In this document: positions 8,669-16,718 of the stretch, piece by piece
Layout: every line of letters begins with the position of its first letter
Position numbering within the stretch: position 1 is the first letter of the stretch
Virus record (IMG/VR): IMGVR_UViG_3300021138_000132
Coordinates: 1-27,671 of that record
DNA: 27,671 nucleotides
Strand: one strand, 5' to 3'
From: a virus
Notes under the pieces: generated by a model
What the model was told of the DNA's origin: nothing
The model's input: the letters and a program-made list of their open reading frames with translations, nothing else
Database searches by the model: none
Made by a program: the position numbers and the translations under genes

Positions 8669-8887
8669 TTACTGCTCCTCGGTTGTGGCGTCAGACGAGG
8701 TCTCGTCGGACTGGATTGGGGTTGGGATTGGGTTGTTGACAGGCTGGAAGACGTTGGGTTGGCACTCATACGAGGGGTCAGCACCATCGACGACGTTGAA
8801 GACGTCGCCTGGCTGAACCGTCTTGGCGATGGTCAGGCCGTAGCCAATGACCAACTCCTGATCGGTGACATTGCGAAACTGAGACAC
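8669..8887 (-). CDS. Small hypothetical phage protein between tail terminator and tail tube
   Basis: A 72-residue acidic protein: FRNVTDQELVIGYGLTIAK, then TVQPGDVFNVVDG and FQPVNNPIP. The pattern of a short beta domain with 'xNVxD..l...g..v.PGd...v' is common in small proteins coded beside tail tube genes of actinophages, whose role is not established. It starts with GTG at 8887, chosen because GGAG lies at a proper distance upstream and because it begins 8 bases after the previous gene ends. It stops 2 bases before the tail tube ATG. Confidence 0.7.
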   Translation of the reverse strand: MSQFRNVTDQELVIGYGLTIAKTVQPGDVFNVVDGADPSYECQPNVFQPVNNPIPTPIQSDETSSDATTEEQ

Positions 8888-8895
8888 AGGGGCTC

Positions 8896-9363
8896 CTAAC
8901 TAATGCGGGCGTAGACGTTGAGGTTGATGTCGAGCTGGGCCGCGGAACCCTCGAGGTTGGTGACGCCCTGCTCGTACTCGAGGACGCCAACGTGGCAGTA
9001 GATGACGCCGGGCGTTCCGCCGAGGGTCGGGTCTGCACGGACAGCGGACAGGATGGCGTTGTAGGCCTCCTTGATCACTGCCCGGCTTCGGGCCTGGTCG
9101 ATGGTGCCGTCCCAGGCGAAGATGCGGCTCTCGATGGCGTAGCGCTCATCGAGCGGGAAGGACGGAGCGCCCGAACCGATGCCGGCCGGCTCTTGCTCCC
9201 AGCCAGTAGCTCCGAGGACGGCGGCCACGTAGTCGTACTCGCCGACACGAGGTTCGCCGTCAGAGACGTGCCACTTGGTGGACGTGGTGCTGAGCGCAGA
9301 GGTCAGGAGTGCGACGTAGCGGTCGTAGACATCGAACATCGTGGTGGAGTGTGCGACCGCCAT
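8896..9363 (-). CDS. Tail terminator / tail completion protein
   Basis: A 155-residue protein beginning MAVAHSTTMFDVYDRYVALL, with a central WDGTIDQARSRAVIKEAYNA and the end QLDINLNVYARIS. Position (after the head-tail connector, before the tail tube), length and an alpha/beta pattern fit the siphovirus tail terminator, which caps the tail tube and joins it to the head. The start at 9363 overlaps the connector stop as TAATG, which decides it over a longer in-frame reading that would extend far into the connector gene. Confidence 0.7.
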   Translation of the reverse strand: MAVAHSTTMFDVYDRYVALLTSALSTTSTKWHVSDGEPRVGEYDYVAAVLGATGWEQEPAGIGSGAPSFPLDERYAIESRIFAWDGTIDQARSRAVIKEAYNAILSAVRADPTLGGTPGVIYCHVGVLEYEQGVTNLEGSAAQLDINLNVYARIS

Positions 9364-10319
9364 TAGAAAAACGCCTGGGTCTTCTGGGATGGCTGAAGAA
9401 GCTCTCGTACGACATTGGGAACGAAGAACCCGAGGATCATCGAACCGTTGCTCGGCTCGTTGTCGTCGAGGCTTCCGTCGCCGATCCAACCACGGAGCAT
9501 GGGACGTGCCTGCGTGCGGTCGTAGTGGACGCGGATGAGCTGGAGCGCTGCTTCGGTGACGTTCGGTGGGACTGTCTCGAGGCCTGCGGTGTACTCGATG
9601 CGGACTTGCTGCGGACCGTATTCGAAACACATTGTCGAGCCGCCAGGGCCACGGCGGGTGACTCGACCTGGAGCCTCGAACTGGAAACTGAACATGGTGC
9701 CGGCGGTCGGGTTGTCGACTTGGGTAAGCACGTGCTCAATCGGACCCCACCATTCCGAGACGGCCTCGACAGAGACCGCAGGGCGATTGCGAAGGATGAT
9801 CGACTGAGAGCCGCCGTCGTACCACTCTGTGCAGGACCGCTGGAGGATCGGGCCAGTGATGTGCTCGATGACCGGGACGATGTCGAGTGCCATCTGGGTC
9901 AAGCGAGAGTCGTGCGACCGATCGTCGGAAGGAATGTTGAGGGCTTCTTTGATCTCGGCCAGCGAGACGATTTGAGAACCTCCCGCGGTGACGAGGTTCT
10001 CCTCGATGGAGATCGTGAGGTAGCCCTGCGTCGGGATGGTGAACGTGCCGCCGGAACCGTTCGTGACGATCCAGGAGCCCATGTACTCGCCAGCTGTTGC
10101 AGTCTGCTCAGAAGAGAATGCGAAGGAGACTTGGCCTGTGGCGGCGTCAACGATCTCGGCCTCGGCGTTGATCGCCGGGGTAGAAGCAGTGAGCGTCCGC
10201 ATGACGAAGTGGACGGTGCAGCCGGTCAGATCTACGGGAGTTCCCGTGGAGTCTGTAAACGTCTGAGTGAGGTACGGGAGCGAGTCGCCCTGCCTGATGG
10301 TGAAATCGAACTGGGCCAC
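9363..10319 (-). CDS. Head-tail connector with N-terminal BppU-like domain (apparent fusion)
   Basis: A 318-residue protein of two parts. Residues 1-110 look like the BppU N-terminal domain of phage baseplate proteins: FTIRQGDSLPYLTQTFTDS, GTPVDLTGCTVHFVMRT, AATGQVSFAFSSEQTATAGE, then TIPTQGYLTISI. Residues 118-318 look like a gp6-type head-tail adaptor: SLAEIKEALNIPSDDRSHDS, LTQMALDIVPVIEHITGPI, then VRIEYTAGLETVPPNV and TEAALQLIRVHYDRTQARP. The position between capsid and tail terminator fits the adaptor. A BppU-like module is normally found on baseplate proteins, so its presence here is odd. The GTG start at 10319 has GGAGG eight bases upstream. The domain calls are from pattern memory. 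Confidence 0.75.
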   Translation of the reverse strand: MAQFDFTIRQGDSLPYLTQTFTDSTGTPVDLTGCTVHFVMRTLTASTPAINAEAEIVDAATGQVSFAFSSEQTATAGEYMGSWIVTNGSGGTFTIPTQGYLTISIEENLVTAGGSQIVSLAEIKEALNIPSDDRSHDSRLTQMALDIVPVIEHITGPILQRSCTEWYDGGSQSIILRNRPAVSVEAVSEWWGPIEHVLTQVDNPTAGTMFSFQFEAPGRVTRRGPGGSTMCFEYGPQQVRIEYTAGLETVPPNVTEAALQLIRVHYDRTQARPMLRGWIGDGSLDDNEPSNGSMILGFFVPNVVRELLQPSQKTQAFF

Positions 10320-10349
10320 AGCGCCGCCCTCCTCTCGATGGTGGGTGAC

Positions 10350-10613
10350 CTACTTGGTGACTGCGGTCTCGGCCGCAGCGACGTCCTTGGCGACGTCGGC
10401 CTTGACGTCAGAGACAACCGTCTTTTCGACCTGAACGCCTGCATCGGCGAGAGCTGTTTTGAGGTCTGCCTTACGAGTCTCGAGCTGCTTGCGCGCCTGA
10501 GTGGCTTCCGCCTTTACGACGGGACCGACGGCTGCCTTTTCACGCTGAACTGCGGCAGCGAGCGCGTCCTCGATGTGCTTGGCTTCAGTCTTGAGTGCTT
10601 CGACGAATGACAT
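10350..10613 (-). CDS. Small Ala/Lys-rich helical protein after the capsid gene
   Basis: An 87-residue protein, MSFVEALKTEAKHIEDALAA followed by repeated Ala, Lys, Val and Glu; it is almost all predicted helix and probably coiled coil. No family is recognised. It lies between the major capsid gene and the head-tail connector, where phages often encode small accessory head proteins. Its ATG at 10613 was chosen over an upstream in-frame start at 10733 because GGGGA precedes it and because the upstream part lies in the inverted-repeat region. It may be expressed differently from the capsid because a large inverted repeat separates the two. Confidence 0.7.
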   Translation of the reverse strand: MSFVEALKTEAKHIEDALAAAVQREKAAVGPVVKAEATQARKQLETRKADLKTALADAGVQVEKTVVSDVKADVAKDVAAAETAVTK

Positions 10614-10642
10614 GGTGTCCCCTTTCGGGAGATCGTGTGGAC

Positions 10643-10756
10643 CGGGTGGGTACGTGGGAGAAGGGTGGAGGCGGTTCAACGGCCAGGGGATTGCCGGACA
10701 GGCCTCATGTACACCCCTCCCCCACGTACCCACCCGATCGAAACCGGGTGGGTACG
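10643..10756. repeat. Three-armed inverted repeat between capsid gene and downstream gene
   Basis: Three copies of a GT-rich unit lie in a non-coding gap of about 170 bases. Copy 1 is 10643-10667 on the plus strand, copy 2 is 10712-10736 inverted (23 of 25 bases match copy 1), and copy 3 is 10745-10756 in the plus orientation. Copies 2 and 3 form a perfect 12-bp stem (CGTACCCACCCG with CGGGTGGGTACG) with an 8-base loop. Copies 1 and 2 form a longer stem with a 44-base loop. The two stems exclude each other. In the transcript the capsid gene lies upstream. A role in termination, attenuation or RNA processing is inferred. Confidence 0.85.
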
Positions 10757-10784
10757 CAGAAGGGGTTAGCCCTCTGAAGGTGGC

Positions 10785-12116
10785 TTAGAAGCCCGCCGGG
10801 TTGGCCAGGCCGGTGCCCGAGATGATCGAGACCGACTCGCCGCGACGGCAGAGCGCCGACACGTAGCCGTAGCAGCGGTACCGCAGGGTGTTGGTGGCGG
10901 AACCCGGGGCCCGGAAGACCTCGAGGGTCGGGCCAGCTGCGGTCTCCATCGCCCAGATCTCACTCATGATGGCGGTGATGATCGGGGTCGTGGAAACCTC
11001 GCTGACGGTCGCCGACGGCAGGTTGCCGTCGAGGATGACGTCCGAACCGATGGCCAGCTTGCCTGCGACGCCCTGAGCGATACCCGTCGGGGTGACGCCC
11101 TGCGCGTTGTAGTTGGCGAGGCCAGTGCTCGCGACAACGGGACGACCAGTAGTGTCAGCCTCGGAAAGCAGATTGTACCACTGCGCCGGGGTCATGATCG
11201 TGGTGGTCGGGATGTTGCCGATCTTGCGGTTCGTGGCGATCTGGCTCACGGACTGTGCGACCGCAGTCAGGAACTCCTGAGCAGTGGGGCTGCTCGAGGT
11301 GAAGGTCACGTTGTTGGCCTCGGCCAGACCCTGGATGAAGCTCAGGATGTACTCGTCCTTGGCGCGCACGTACTCAGCCAGGAGGTCCTGGGTGATGACG
11401 AGATCGAAGATTCCGTTGGTGGAACGCTCGACTGCCTTGAGACTCACGTCGTAGAAGCCGGCCACGGTGTCGACAACGCCAGTGACGGTGTCCTCGACGA
11501 TGTCCCGGTTGTCGATGTCCGTGTTCTCAGTGCCCTGGACACCAATCTGAGTACCAGTCGCGACACGCGGCACGGTGAAGGTGTTGCCGTCAGTCTGGAG
11601 CTCAACCTGCTTGCAGGCGTCCCAGGTCGGGCTGGCCCAACGCAGAGCCTCAGCGAACTGAGCCTCGAGCCACACGGGCGCGGTGAAGTCGCCACCTGCA
11701 CCAGCAGTTGCCGAGCCGGCACGGGTCTCGAGGATGTTCTTGGCGTGACGAGCAAGACGCTCGTTGGCCTGGTCGACATTGCTGCCACCGACAAGGCCGT
11801 TGTGAGCGGCGAGGTCGCGGAAGAACGACACCTCGTGGGAGTTGTCCGCACGGTACTCGTGGGGCTCGTGGGTGATGGTGACCTTGGCAGCAGCAGCCTC
11901 GGCGATGTGGCGCGAACGCTCCACAGCCTCCTGGAGGTTGATGCGATCGGTCAGGTCCTTCATCTGGGCGGTGAGGCTCGCACTGCGGGTCTCCTCGTCC
12001 TCGGTGAGGGAACGGGTCTCGGCCTCGACGGTGTCCAGGATCTCCTGGGCCTCCGCGGCCACGGCTGCCCGACGCTCGATGAGCGTCTCGAGCAGGGTCT
12101 TGTCGGTGTCCGACAT
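10785..12116 (-). CDS. Major capsid protein (HK97 fold)
   Basis: A 443-residue protein. Residues 1-85 are a charged helical delta-type domain (MSDTDKTLLETLIERRAAVA, then DEETRSASLTAQMKDLTDRI) that serves as an internal scaffold in HK97-like phages and is removed by the prohead protease. The body carries GGDFTAPVWLEAQFAEAL, a T-loop and P-domain pattern, then LIVT-type segments such as TTTIMTPAQWYNLLSEADTT and GKLAIGSDVILDGNLP typical of phage_capsid family proteins. It follows the protease gene, as expected. Its ATG has a GGAG site (CTAAGGAGTCAAT). Hairpins lie on both sides of this gene. Confidence 0.95.
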   Translation of the reverse strand: MSDTDKTLLETLIERRAAVAAEAQEILDTVEAETRSLTEDEETRSASLTAQMKDLTDRINLQEAVERSRHIAEAAAAKVTITHEPHEYRADNSHEVSFFRDLAAHNGLVGGSNVDQANERLARHAKNILETRAGSATAGAGGDFTAPVWLEAQFAEALRWASPTWDACKQVELQTDGNTFTVPRVATGTQIGVQGTENTDIDNRDIVEDTVTGVVDTVAGFYDVSLKAVERSTNGIFDLVITQDLLAEYVRAKDEYILSFIQGLAEANNVTFTSSSPTAQEFLTAVAQSVSQIATNRKIGNIPTTTIMTPAQWYNLLSEADTTGRPVVASTGLANYNAQGVTPTGIAQGVAGKLAIGSDVILDGNLPSATVSEVSTTPIITAIMSEIWAMETAAGPTLEVFRAPGSATNTLRYRCYGYVSALCRRGESVSIISGTGLANPAGF

Positions 12117-12177
12117 ATTGACTCCTTAGAAGGAAAGGGGCGAGGCATCCGCCACGCCATGGGTGATGGTGTGTGTC

Positions 12178-12222
12178 CAGGTGGTGCCACGGGCGCGTCA
12201 GGTGGTGCCCCTCGAAAGGGGC
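12178..12222. promoter_or_regulatory. Hairpin and short direct repeats upstream of the capsid gene
   Basis: In the 144-base gap between protease and capsid genes, the 11-base unit CAGGTGGTGCC occurs twice (12178-12188 and 12199-12209). The second copy runs into a stem-loop whose minus-strand form is GCCCCT, loop TTCG, AGGGGC (12207-12222). A stable hairpin in front of the capsid leader could be an RNA processing or stability element, or a weak terminator; it has no T-run. I see no convincing promoter hexamers in the gap. Confidence 0.5.
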
Positions 12223-12260
12223 CCGGCGTGACGGTGCGCGGTCCGGCGTGGGCGGGTTGG

Positions 12261-13199
12261 TCAGCCCTGAGCTGCGAGCATGCGGAGGCGAAGAATCGCC
12301 GCCGTGGTGCCACGGGTCTCAAGGGTGTCCGTGTCGCCCCGAGTGGCGTCGACGTCGTTGTCGGCGCCCTCGAGGACTTCGTCCTGGGCTTCATCTGGGT
12401 TTGTGACGCCCAGGGTGTCGCTCAGGAGAATCTGGCTGAGGTCGACAGCAGAGTCTGCGATGCCGGTCAGCGTGAGAACTGTTACAAGAAGAGCCTCGAC
12501 CTCGGGGTCCAGGCTGCGGGTCTCGTTGAAAATGGTAAGCGCACGGAAGGCGTCCTGCAGGGAGTCTGCGGTGATGCCGCGATCGGTGAGCTGGTTGCGG
12601 AGCGTGAAGAGGTTGGCCGTCGCCGGGTTGGCTCCGTGCTCGACGATCGAGACGTCGCCACGGTGCAGGTTGGCGGAGAGCACGCGGCGCTCCTGGCCGT
12701 CGGGAGTCCACTCTTGGCGGTCCACGCGGAACCCGAATGACATTTCGTTGAGGTGGCCGGCTTCGATGGCCTGACGAAGAAGCTTGACGTCTGCGCGCTC
12801 GGGGTTGAGGTCGGCATCCGAGAAGAGCCCGGTGTTGTCGGCGCTCAAGCGAAGGTCACCAGCAGCTGATCGGGCCATGGGCAGGCCAGCGTGGTTGAGC
12901 TTGAAGGAGACGTCAGGCGACTGGCGCAGCGACTGGTCGAAGGCCCGACGGTCGATGACCTCAGTGAAGTCTCCGATCGCTGGGGCCCACACGTGGTAGC
13001 CACGCTCGACGACTGACGCGTAGCCCTCGAAGTGCAGCTTGGTGCCACCGGTACCGTTGGCAACCTCGCGCCACTCGAACTGCGGAGCAACTGCGGACTC
13101 AGGATCCTGGTCACGCACACACCGGGTCTCGGTGATGCCGCGCATCTGCTCAATGAGGGCAGTGCGCACCTCGGTGTTGTGATCAAGGGTGTCAGTCAC
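12261..13199 (-). CDS. Prohead protease (HK97 family, S78)
   Basis: A 312-residue protein. The protease domain covers about residues 50-210: KLHFEGYASVVERGYHVWA, FKLNHAGLPMARS with the catalytic His at 103, and HLNEMSFGFRVDRQEW with the catalytic Ser at 154, then RVLSANLHRGDVSIVEHGAN. It matures the capsid by cutting the delta domain of the major capsid protein. The C-terminal 100 residues are an acidic extension, as is common. It starts at a GTG (13199) with GGAG five bases away, 8 bases after the portal stop. It lies between portal and capsid, the usual HK97 order. Confidence 0.93.
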   Translation of the reverse strand: MTDTLDHNTEVRTALIEQMRGITETRCVRDQDPESAVAPQFEWREVANGTGGTKLHFEGYASVVERGYHVWAPAIGDFTEVIDRRAFDQSLRQSPDVSFKLNHAGLPMARSAAGDLRLSADNTGLFSDADLNPERADVKLLRQAIEAGHLNEMSFGFRVDRQEWTPDGQERRVLSANLHRGDVSIVEHGANPATANLFTLRNQLTDRGITADSLQDAFRALTIFNETRSLDPEVEALLVTVLTLTGIADSAVDLSQILLSDTLGVTNPDEAQDEVLEGADNDVDATRGDTDTLETRGTTAAILRLRMLAAQG

Positions 13200-13207
13200 A
13201 GGGTCTC

Positions 13208-14497
13208 CTAGTGGGAGTTGGGGTTTGGGTTCGTGCTGTCGGCTGACTGCACGGGCGTTTCGTCGCCTGGCTGGACGTACTCGCCGGACTGCGCGCTATT
13301 GAGAGGTGCCATGGGGTTGTTGGCCCACTCGGCGTACTCGTCGGCAACGGGCGGCATGTCTTCGCCGGCTCGAATCTCGGCGGGAGTAGCGATTCCGATG
13401 TTGCGCTGAATCTGGCGAATCTGCCAACGGACCAACTGTGCCGGAAGTAGACGCACGGACACGTCGAGCTTGACGTACTGGCCGCGGGGAAGAAGGTTCG
13501 AGAGCGCCGTCTCGATGCGGAGGATGTCGCCGCCGATGGTGTCTCGGACGAATGAGGTTTCGATGTCCTCTCGGTCTTCGTGGCCGGCCGCGTTCTTGGT
13601 GTGAGAGGCGTACATCGCGCCTGGGATACGGAAAATGATCCCGCAGACCAGGTCAATGCTTGCCGCCTGGCTCTCGAGCCACTGGGCGTCCGCTGGGGTC
13701 AAGGTGAGCGGCTGCCAGGTGATGGTGTCGGGAAGCACGATCGGCATGCCGGCATTGTGCGCGCCGCCACGCTTCTCGACGAACTGCTCGGCTACCTGCT
13801 TGCCTTCGTCTGAGTCTTTGAGACCACCTTGGACGGTGAGCACACCTGAAGGTTGGCCACCATTGGCGTAGAGATTGGCGATGAAGACGTCCTGCTGGCG
13901 AGCATTCATGAAGCTCATCCGACACTCTTCGACGGGCGAGAGAGCTCGGAGCATGCCCGGCATCATCATCCCCTTGATGTGCAACACGTCGTCGATCGGG
14001 GTTGGCGTCGGGCTGCCGTTGAAGCGGTACTCGATTGCGCCCGACTGCTTATTGCGGGTGATGTTCACCGCGTCTGGGTGGATTGGAAGCAACTGCGACG
14101 CGAAACCGTTGAGGTCACGCTCGACGATCTTGCAGTAGAAGTTCCCACGCAGGCACATGCAGGCCTCGTACATGGTGAGGAAGTCCTGCTGGGTCAGGTT
14201 GGAGCCACCAGCCGGGTTGTTGATGACGGGCCAAGGTGCGACCTGGGTCTTGTTGTCCCCGTAACCGCGGAACTGCTGGATCGGGAGCGTTCCGATCGCG
14301 TCACTTCGGATGCCGACTGCGGCGAACACGGATGCAAGACCCATGGTGGCTTGGCCGGCACTGCCGAAGTTTCCGAGCGGTGAGTTGAGCTGCGCCCAGG
14401 TGGGAGGTACGACCGATCCGTAGTCCATCGCCGGAACGGCGGCCCGCTGTTCGATCGGAGCGCGATTCGTCAGTCCGCTGAAGAGTGTCTTGCTCAT
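13208..14497 (-). CDS. Portal protein (HK97 family)
   Basis: A 429-residue protein with features of the phage_portal family: GLASVFAAVGIRSDAIGTLP near the N-terminus, FYCKIVERDLNGFASQLLPI and YRFNGSPTPTPIDDVLHIKG in the wing and stem region, then GMPIVLPDTITWQPL and QWLESQAASIDLVCGIIFRI, followed by a helical crown. It forms the dodecameric DNA channel at one capsid vertex and docks the terminase. The ATG overlaps the stop of the small membrane protein gene as ATGA. The C-terminus is Asn and Pro rich and disordered. Confidence 0.95.
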   Translation of the reverse strand: MSKTLFSGLTNRAPIEQRAAVPAMDYGSVVPPTWAQLNSPLGNFGSAGQATMGLASVFAAVGIRSDAIGTLPIQQFRGYGDNKTQVAPWPVINNPAGGSNLTQQDFLTMYEACMCLRGNFYCKIVERDLNGFASQLLPIHPDAVNITRNKQSGAIEYRFNGSPTPTPIDDVLHIKGMMMPGMLRALSPVEECRMSFMNARQQDVFIANLYANGGQPSGVLTVQGGLKDSDEGKQVAEQFVEKRGGAHNAGMPIVLPDTITWQPLTLTPADAQWLESQAASIDLVCGIIFRIPGAMYASHTKNAAGHEDREDIETSFVRDTIGGDILRIETALSNLLPRGQYVKLDVSVRLLPAQLVRWQIRQIQRNIGIATPAEIRAGEDMPPVADEYAEWANNPMAPLNSAQSGEYVQPGDETPVQSADSTNPNPNSH

Positions 14498-14661
14498 TCA
14501 TCAACCTCGGTGGGCTTGGGCTCGGGTGAACCTGCAGGAGCAAGAAGCTCAACCGCTGCCACGACGAGGATGCCGCCCACGATGAGGCCGGCCGGGATGT
14601 AGATCAGACCGACGCCGGCGGCGATAGTCAGCAAGGCGATGCATTGGATGGCGCGAAGCAT
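14494..14661 (-). CDS. Small membrane protein between terminase and portal
   Basis: A 55-residue protein, MLRAIQCIALLTIAAGVGLI, then YIPAGLIVGGILVVAAVELL and a Pro and Glu rich tail. Two hydrophobic segments (about residues 4-22 and 24-42) are joined by a short turn, or make one long span. The ATG has a strong GGGGAG site five bases upstream, and its stop overlaps the portal start (ATGA), so it is a real gene coupled to portal. Function is unknown. A holin role is possible on size and topology, but holins are seldom placed here. A shorter relative may exist at 20696-20848, which shares the LIYIP motif. Confidence 0.75.
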   Translation of the reverse strand: MLRAIQCIALLTIAAGVGLIYIPAGLIVGGILVVAAVELLAPAGSPEPKPTEVDE

Positions 14662-14671
14662 GTGGTCTCCC

Positions 14672-16192
14672 CTACAAGAAGTCGCTGAGGCTCATGATTT
14701 GTGGCGTCTCGAATGGCTCGAAACTCTGGGCACGGGCGAACGCCATCACCGCTGCAACGGCAAGGTCGATCTTCCTGTTGGAGCTCTTGGACTCCTTGGC
14801 GAGCTGGCTGCCGGCCGAGCCGACCTTGAGCACCGCGTTGGCGACGTGGCGAGCAAGATCCGGGTCGCCGTTGTGGTGCACTTCGCCGTTGGTCACTGCT
14901 TCGTAGAGCCGAGCGGTCGCTGGGATCATCCGTTGTGGTGACTGCGGGAACGCCACGGCGGGAAGCCGCTCCGCCTCGAGCGTTTGGATGGTGGAAGCCC
15001 AACGGTAAGGGTCGCAGGAGATTTCTCGGACCCGGTACTGCTTGCAGAGCTGCCGGATACGGTCCTCGACCTCGTGGATCGGGACCACCCAGTCAGGTGT
15101 CGCAGTCTTGGGCTTCTCCCACAGGCCACCGACCTGGAGGAAGGGGTCGTCACCCACACTGGCGATGACCAGCGCGGTGGTGTCACCGTTGAAGGAACCG
15201 TCGAAGCCAAGAACGACATCGGCGCCGTCTTCGATCGAGCGCTTGGGTTGGGCGACCTTGTCCCAGACGCCGACGGGGAACCAAGCGGACTTGGCTTCCA
15301 CCCATTGGTTGAGGCGCTTCGTCCGGAACTCCGGTTCGGGCGTGGAGTTGATGGTGCTCTTGAAGTCCTCGGGGTCGAGGAGGTCACCGAAACCGGGGTT
15401 GGCTGCCTTCCAGACCTTGGGGTCACGGTGGTCAGCACCTTCAGGAGCTCCCCACCAGGCGAAGAAGAACGTGGGGTCGTCAACCAAGCCCTGGGTGACT
15501 TCGATGCCGTGCTTGTAGAGCCGGTAACAGATGGACTCTTGGCCACGGGAGTCGTACATGACACCAGCGGTGGTGATGGCCAAGGTCATCGGGTCGAGTC
15601 GTGCACCAGAACCAAGCGTGAGCACGTTCCAGAGCTCATCGTTGGGGTGCGTGTGCAGCTCGTCGATGACGGCCAGGGTCGGATTCAGACCTTCGAGCCG
15701 CGGAGCTTCTGCTGCCAGGACTCGGTAGACGGAGTTTGTACCGGGAATGTCGATGACGTCTCGCATGACGGTCGAGAGTTCGGAGAGTTCGGGCTGGCCT
15801 TGCACCATGCGTTTGGCTTCACCGAAGACGATGCGCGCCTGCTCCTTGTCGCCGGCTGCCGAGTAGACCTCCGCACCTTGGCCACCGAAGATGAGGCCCT
15901 CGAGTGCGAGCGCAGAACCGAGTGCCGATTTCCCGTTCTTACGGGGGAGACCGACCAGCGCCTGCCTCCAGCGACGCTTGCCATCCGAGCGCCTTGCGTA
16001 GAGGTGCCCGATGAGCTCACGCTGCCACGGGCGCAGGACAATCGTGTCGCCGCCACGCGCTGCAATGCCGTCCTTGGAGACGGTGCAGAAGGTCTCGATG
16101 AAGTCGCAGACGGCGGAGCCGTCGCCTCGACGCACCTCTGCTGGGGTGGCCTTAGTGATGTAGAGCGGTGGCCAGCCTGGGGTCCTAGCCAT
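14672..16192 (-). CDS. Terminase large subunit
   Basis: A 506-residue DNA packaging motor. The ATPase domain has the Walker A-like motif GLPRKNGKS (residues 81-89) and Walker B LAVIDELH (173-180, D177 and E178), followed by LAITTAGV as the coupling motif. The nuclease domain begins at VVLGFDGSFNGDTTALVIAS, with the metal-binding Asp in the RNase H-like fold. It cuts concatemeric DNA and pumps it through the portal. It belongs to the HK97-type group that carries an adjacent HNH gene. Its start overlaps the small subunit gene by 8 bases. Confidence 0.96.
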   Translation of the reverse strand: MARTPGWPPLYITKATPAEVRRGDGSAVCDFIETFCTVSKDGIAARGGDTIVLRPWQRELIGHLYARRSDGKRRWRQALVGLPRKNGKSALGSALALEGLIFGGQGAEVYSAAGDKEQARIVFGEAKRMVQGQPELSELSTVMRDVIDIPGTNSVYRVLAAEAPRLEGLNPTLAVIDELHTHPNDELWNVLTLGSGARLDPMTLAITTAGVMYDSRGQESICYRLYKHGIEVTQGLVDDPTFFFAWWGAPEGADHRDPKVWKAANPGFGDLLDPEDFKSTINSTPEPEFRTKRLNQWVEAKSAWFPVGVWDKVAQPKRSIEDGADVVLGFDGSFNGDTTALVIASVGDDPFLQVGGLWEKPKTATPDWVVPIHEVEDRIRQLCKQYRVREISCDPYRWASTIQTLEAERLPAVAFPQSPQRMIPATARLYEAVTNGEVHHNGDPDLARHVANAVLKVGSAGSQLAKESKSSNRKIDLAVAAVMAFARAQSFEPFETPQIMSLSDFL

Positions 16193-16718
16193 TGGCTCGC
16201 TCCTGGCGCTTGGCCATCAGCTCTTCGAGCTTGCTCTGCCGCTTCACTTCGGCGAGGCCGAGTCGGGCACGAGCGCTTGGGGTGAAGCCGAGCTCAATAA
16301 GCCAGGACTGGAGCTGCTTCTCGGCATCTCGACGGAGGCGGGCGGCAGGGTTAGCCACCGACTTGGTCATCACCTCGCCGGTTTGCGGGTCGATCGCAGG
16401 GCCACGCGGCGTGATGATCGGCTCTTGGAGAATGTGGCCGCGCGTTGTGATGTCGTTCTCGAGCAGGGCTATCTCGTCGTACAGCCTGCAGACTCGTTCG
16501 ACCGTTGGACCATCGAGTGCAGGGTTCAGCCAGAGTGCAGCCGATTCCCAGATGAGCCCCCACCGTTCTTCGGCGTAGGAAGTAAGGCCGGAAGGCACTT
16601 TGGGAGTGCCGTTGGCGGCGGGAAGCGTGACGACCGGCACTGGGAGACTTCGCTTGCCGGGATTGCCTTGCTTACGCTTCAGCTCAGTGGGCTTAGGGGG
16701 TCGTCCGGTTCGGGCCAT
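16185..16718 (-). CDS. Terminase small subunit (P27-like)
   Basis: A 177-residue protein beginning MARTGRPPKPTELKRKQGNP, then GKRSLPVPV, the typical basic start of P27-family small terminases. A helical core follows (YAEERWGLIWESAALW, then VERVCRLYDEIALLENDI) and a conserved C-terminal end, LIELGFTPSARARLGL. It recognises the packaging site and regulates the large subunit. Its place just upstream of the large subunit, with an 8-base overlap, is standard. It is preceded by a 166-base non-coding gap that may hold the packaging site. Confidence 0.9.
   Translation of the reverse strand: MARTGRPPKPTELKRKQGNPGKRSLPVPVVTLPAANGTPKVPSGLTSYAEERWGLIWESAALWLNPALDGPTVERVCRLYDEIALLENDITTRGHILQEPIITPRGPAIDPQTGEVMTKSVANPAARLRRDAEKQLQSWLIELGFTPSARARLGLAEVKRQSKLEELMAKRQERANG

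Noticed and set aside
9309-10610. 433-codon plus-strand frame opposite the connector genes.
   Set aside because: Antisense shadow; the minus strand carries recognised head-tail proteins with coupled starts and stops.
14984-16285. 433-codon plus-strand frame opposite the large terminase.
   Set aside because: Antisense shadow of the terminase gene, which has intact Walker motifs on the minus strand.
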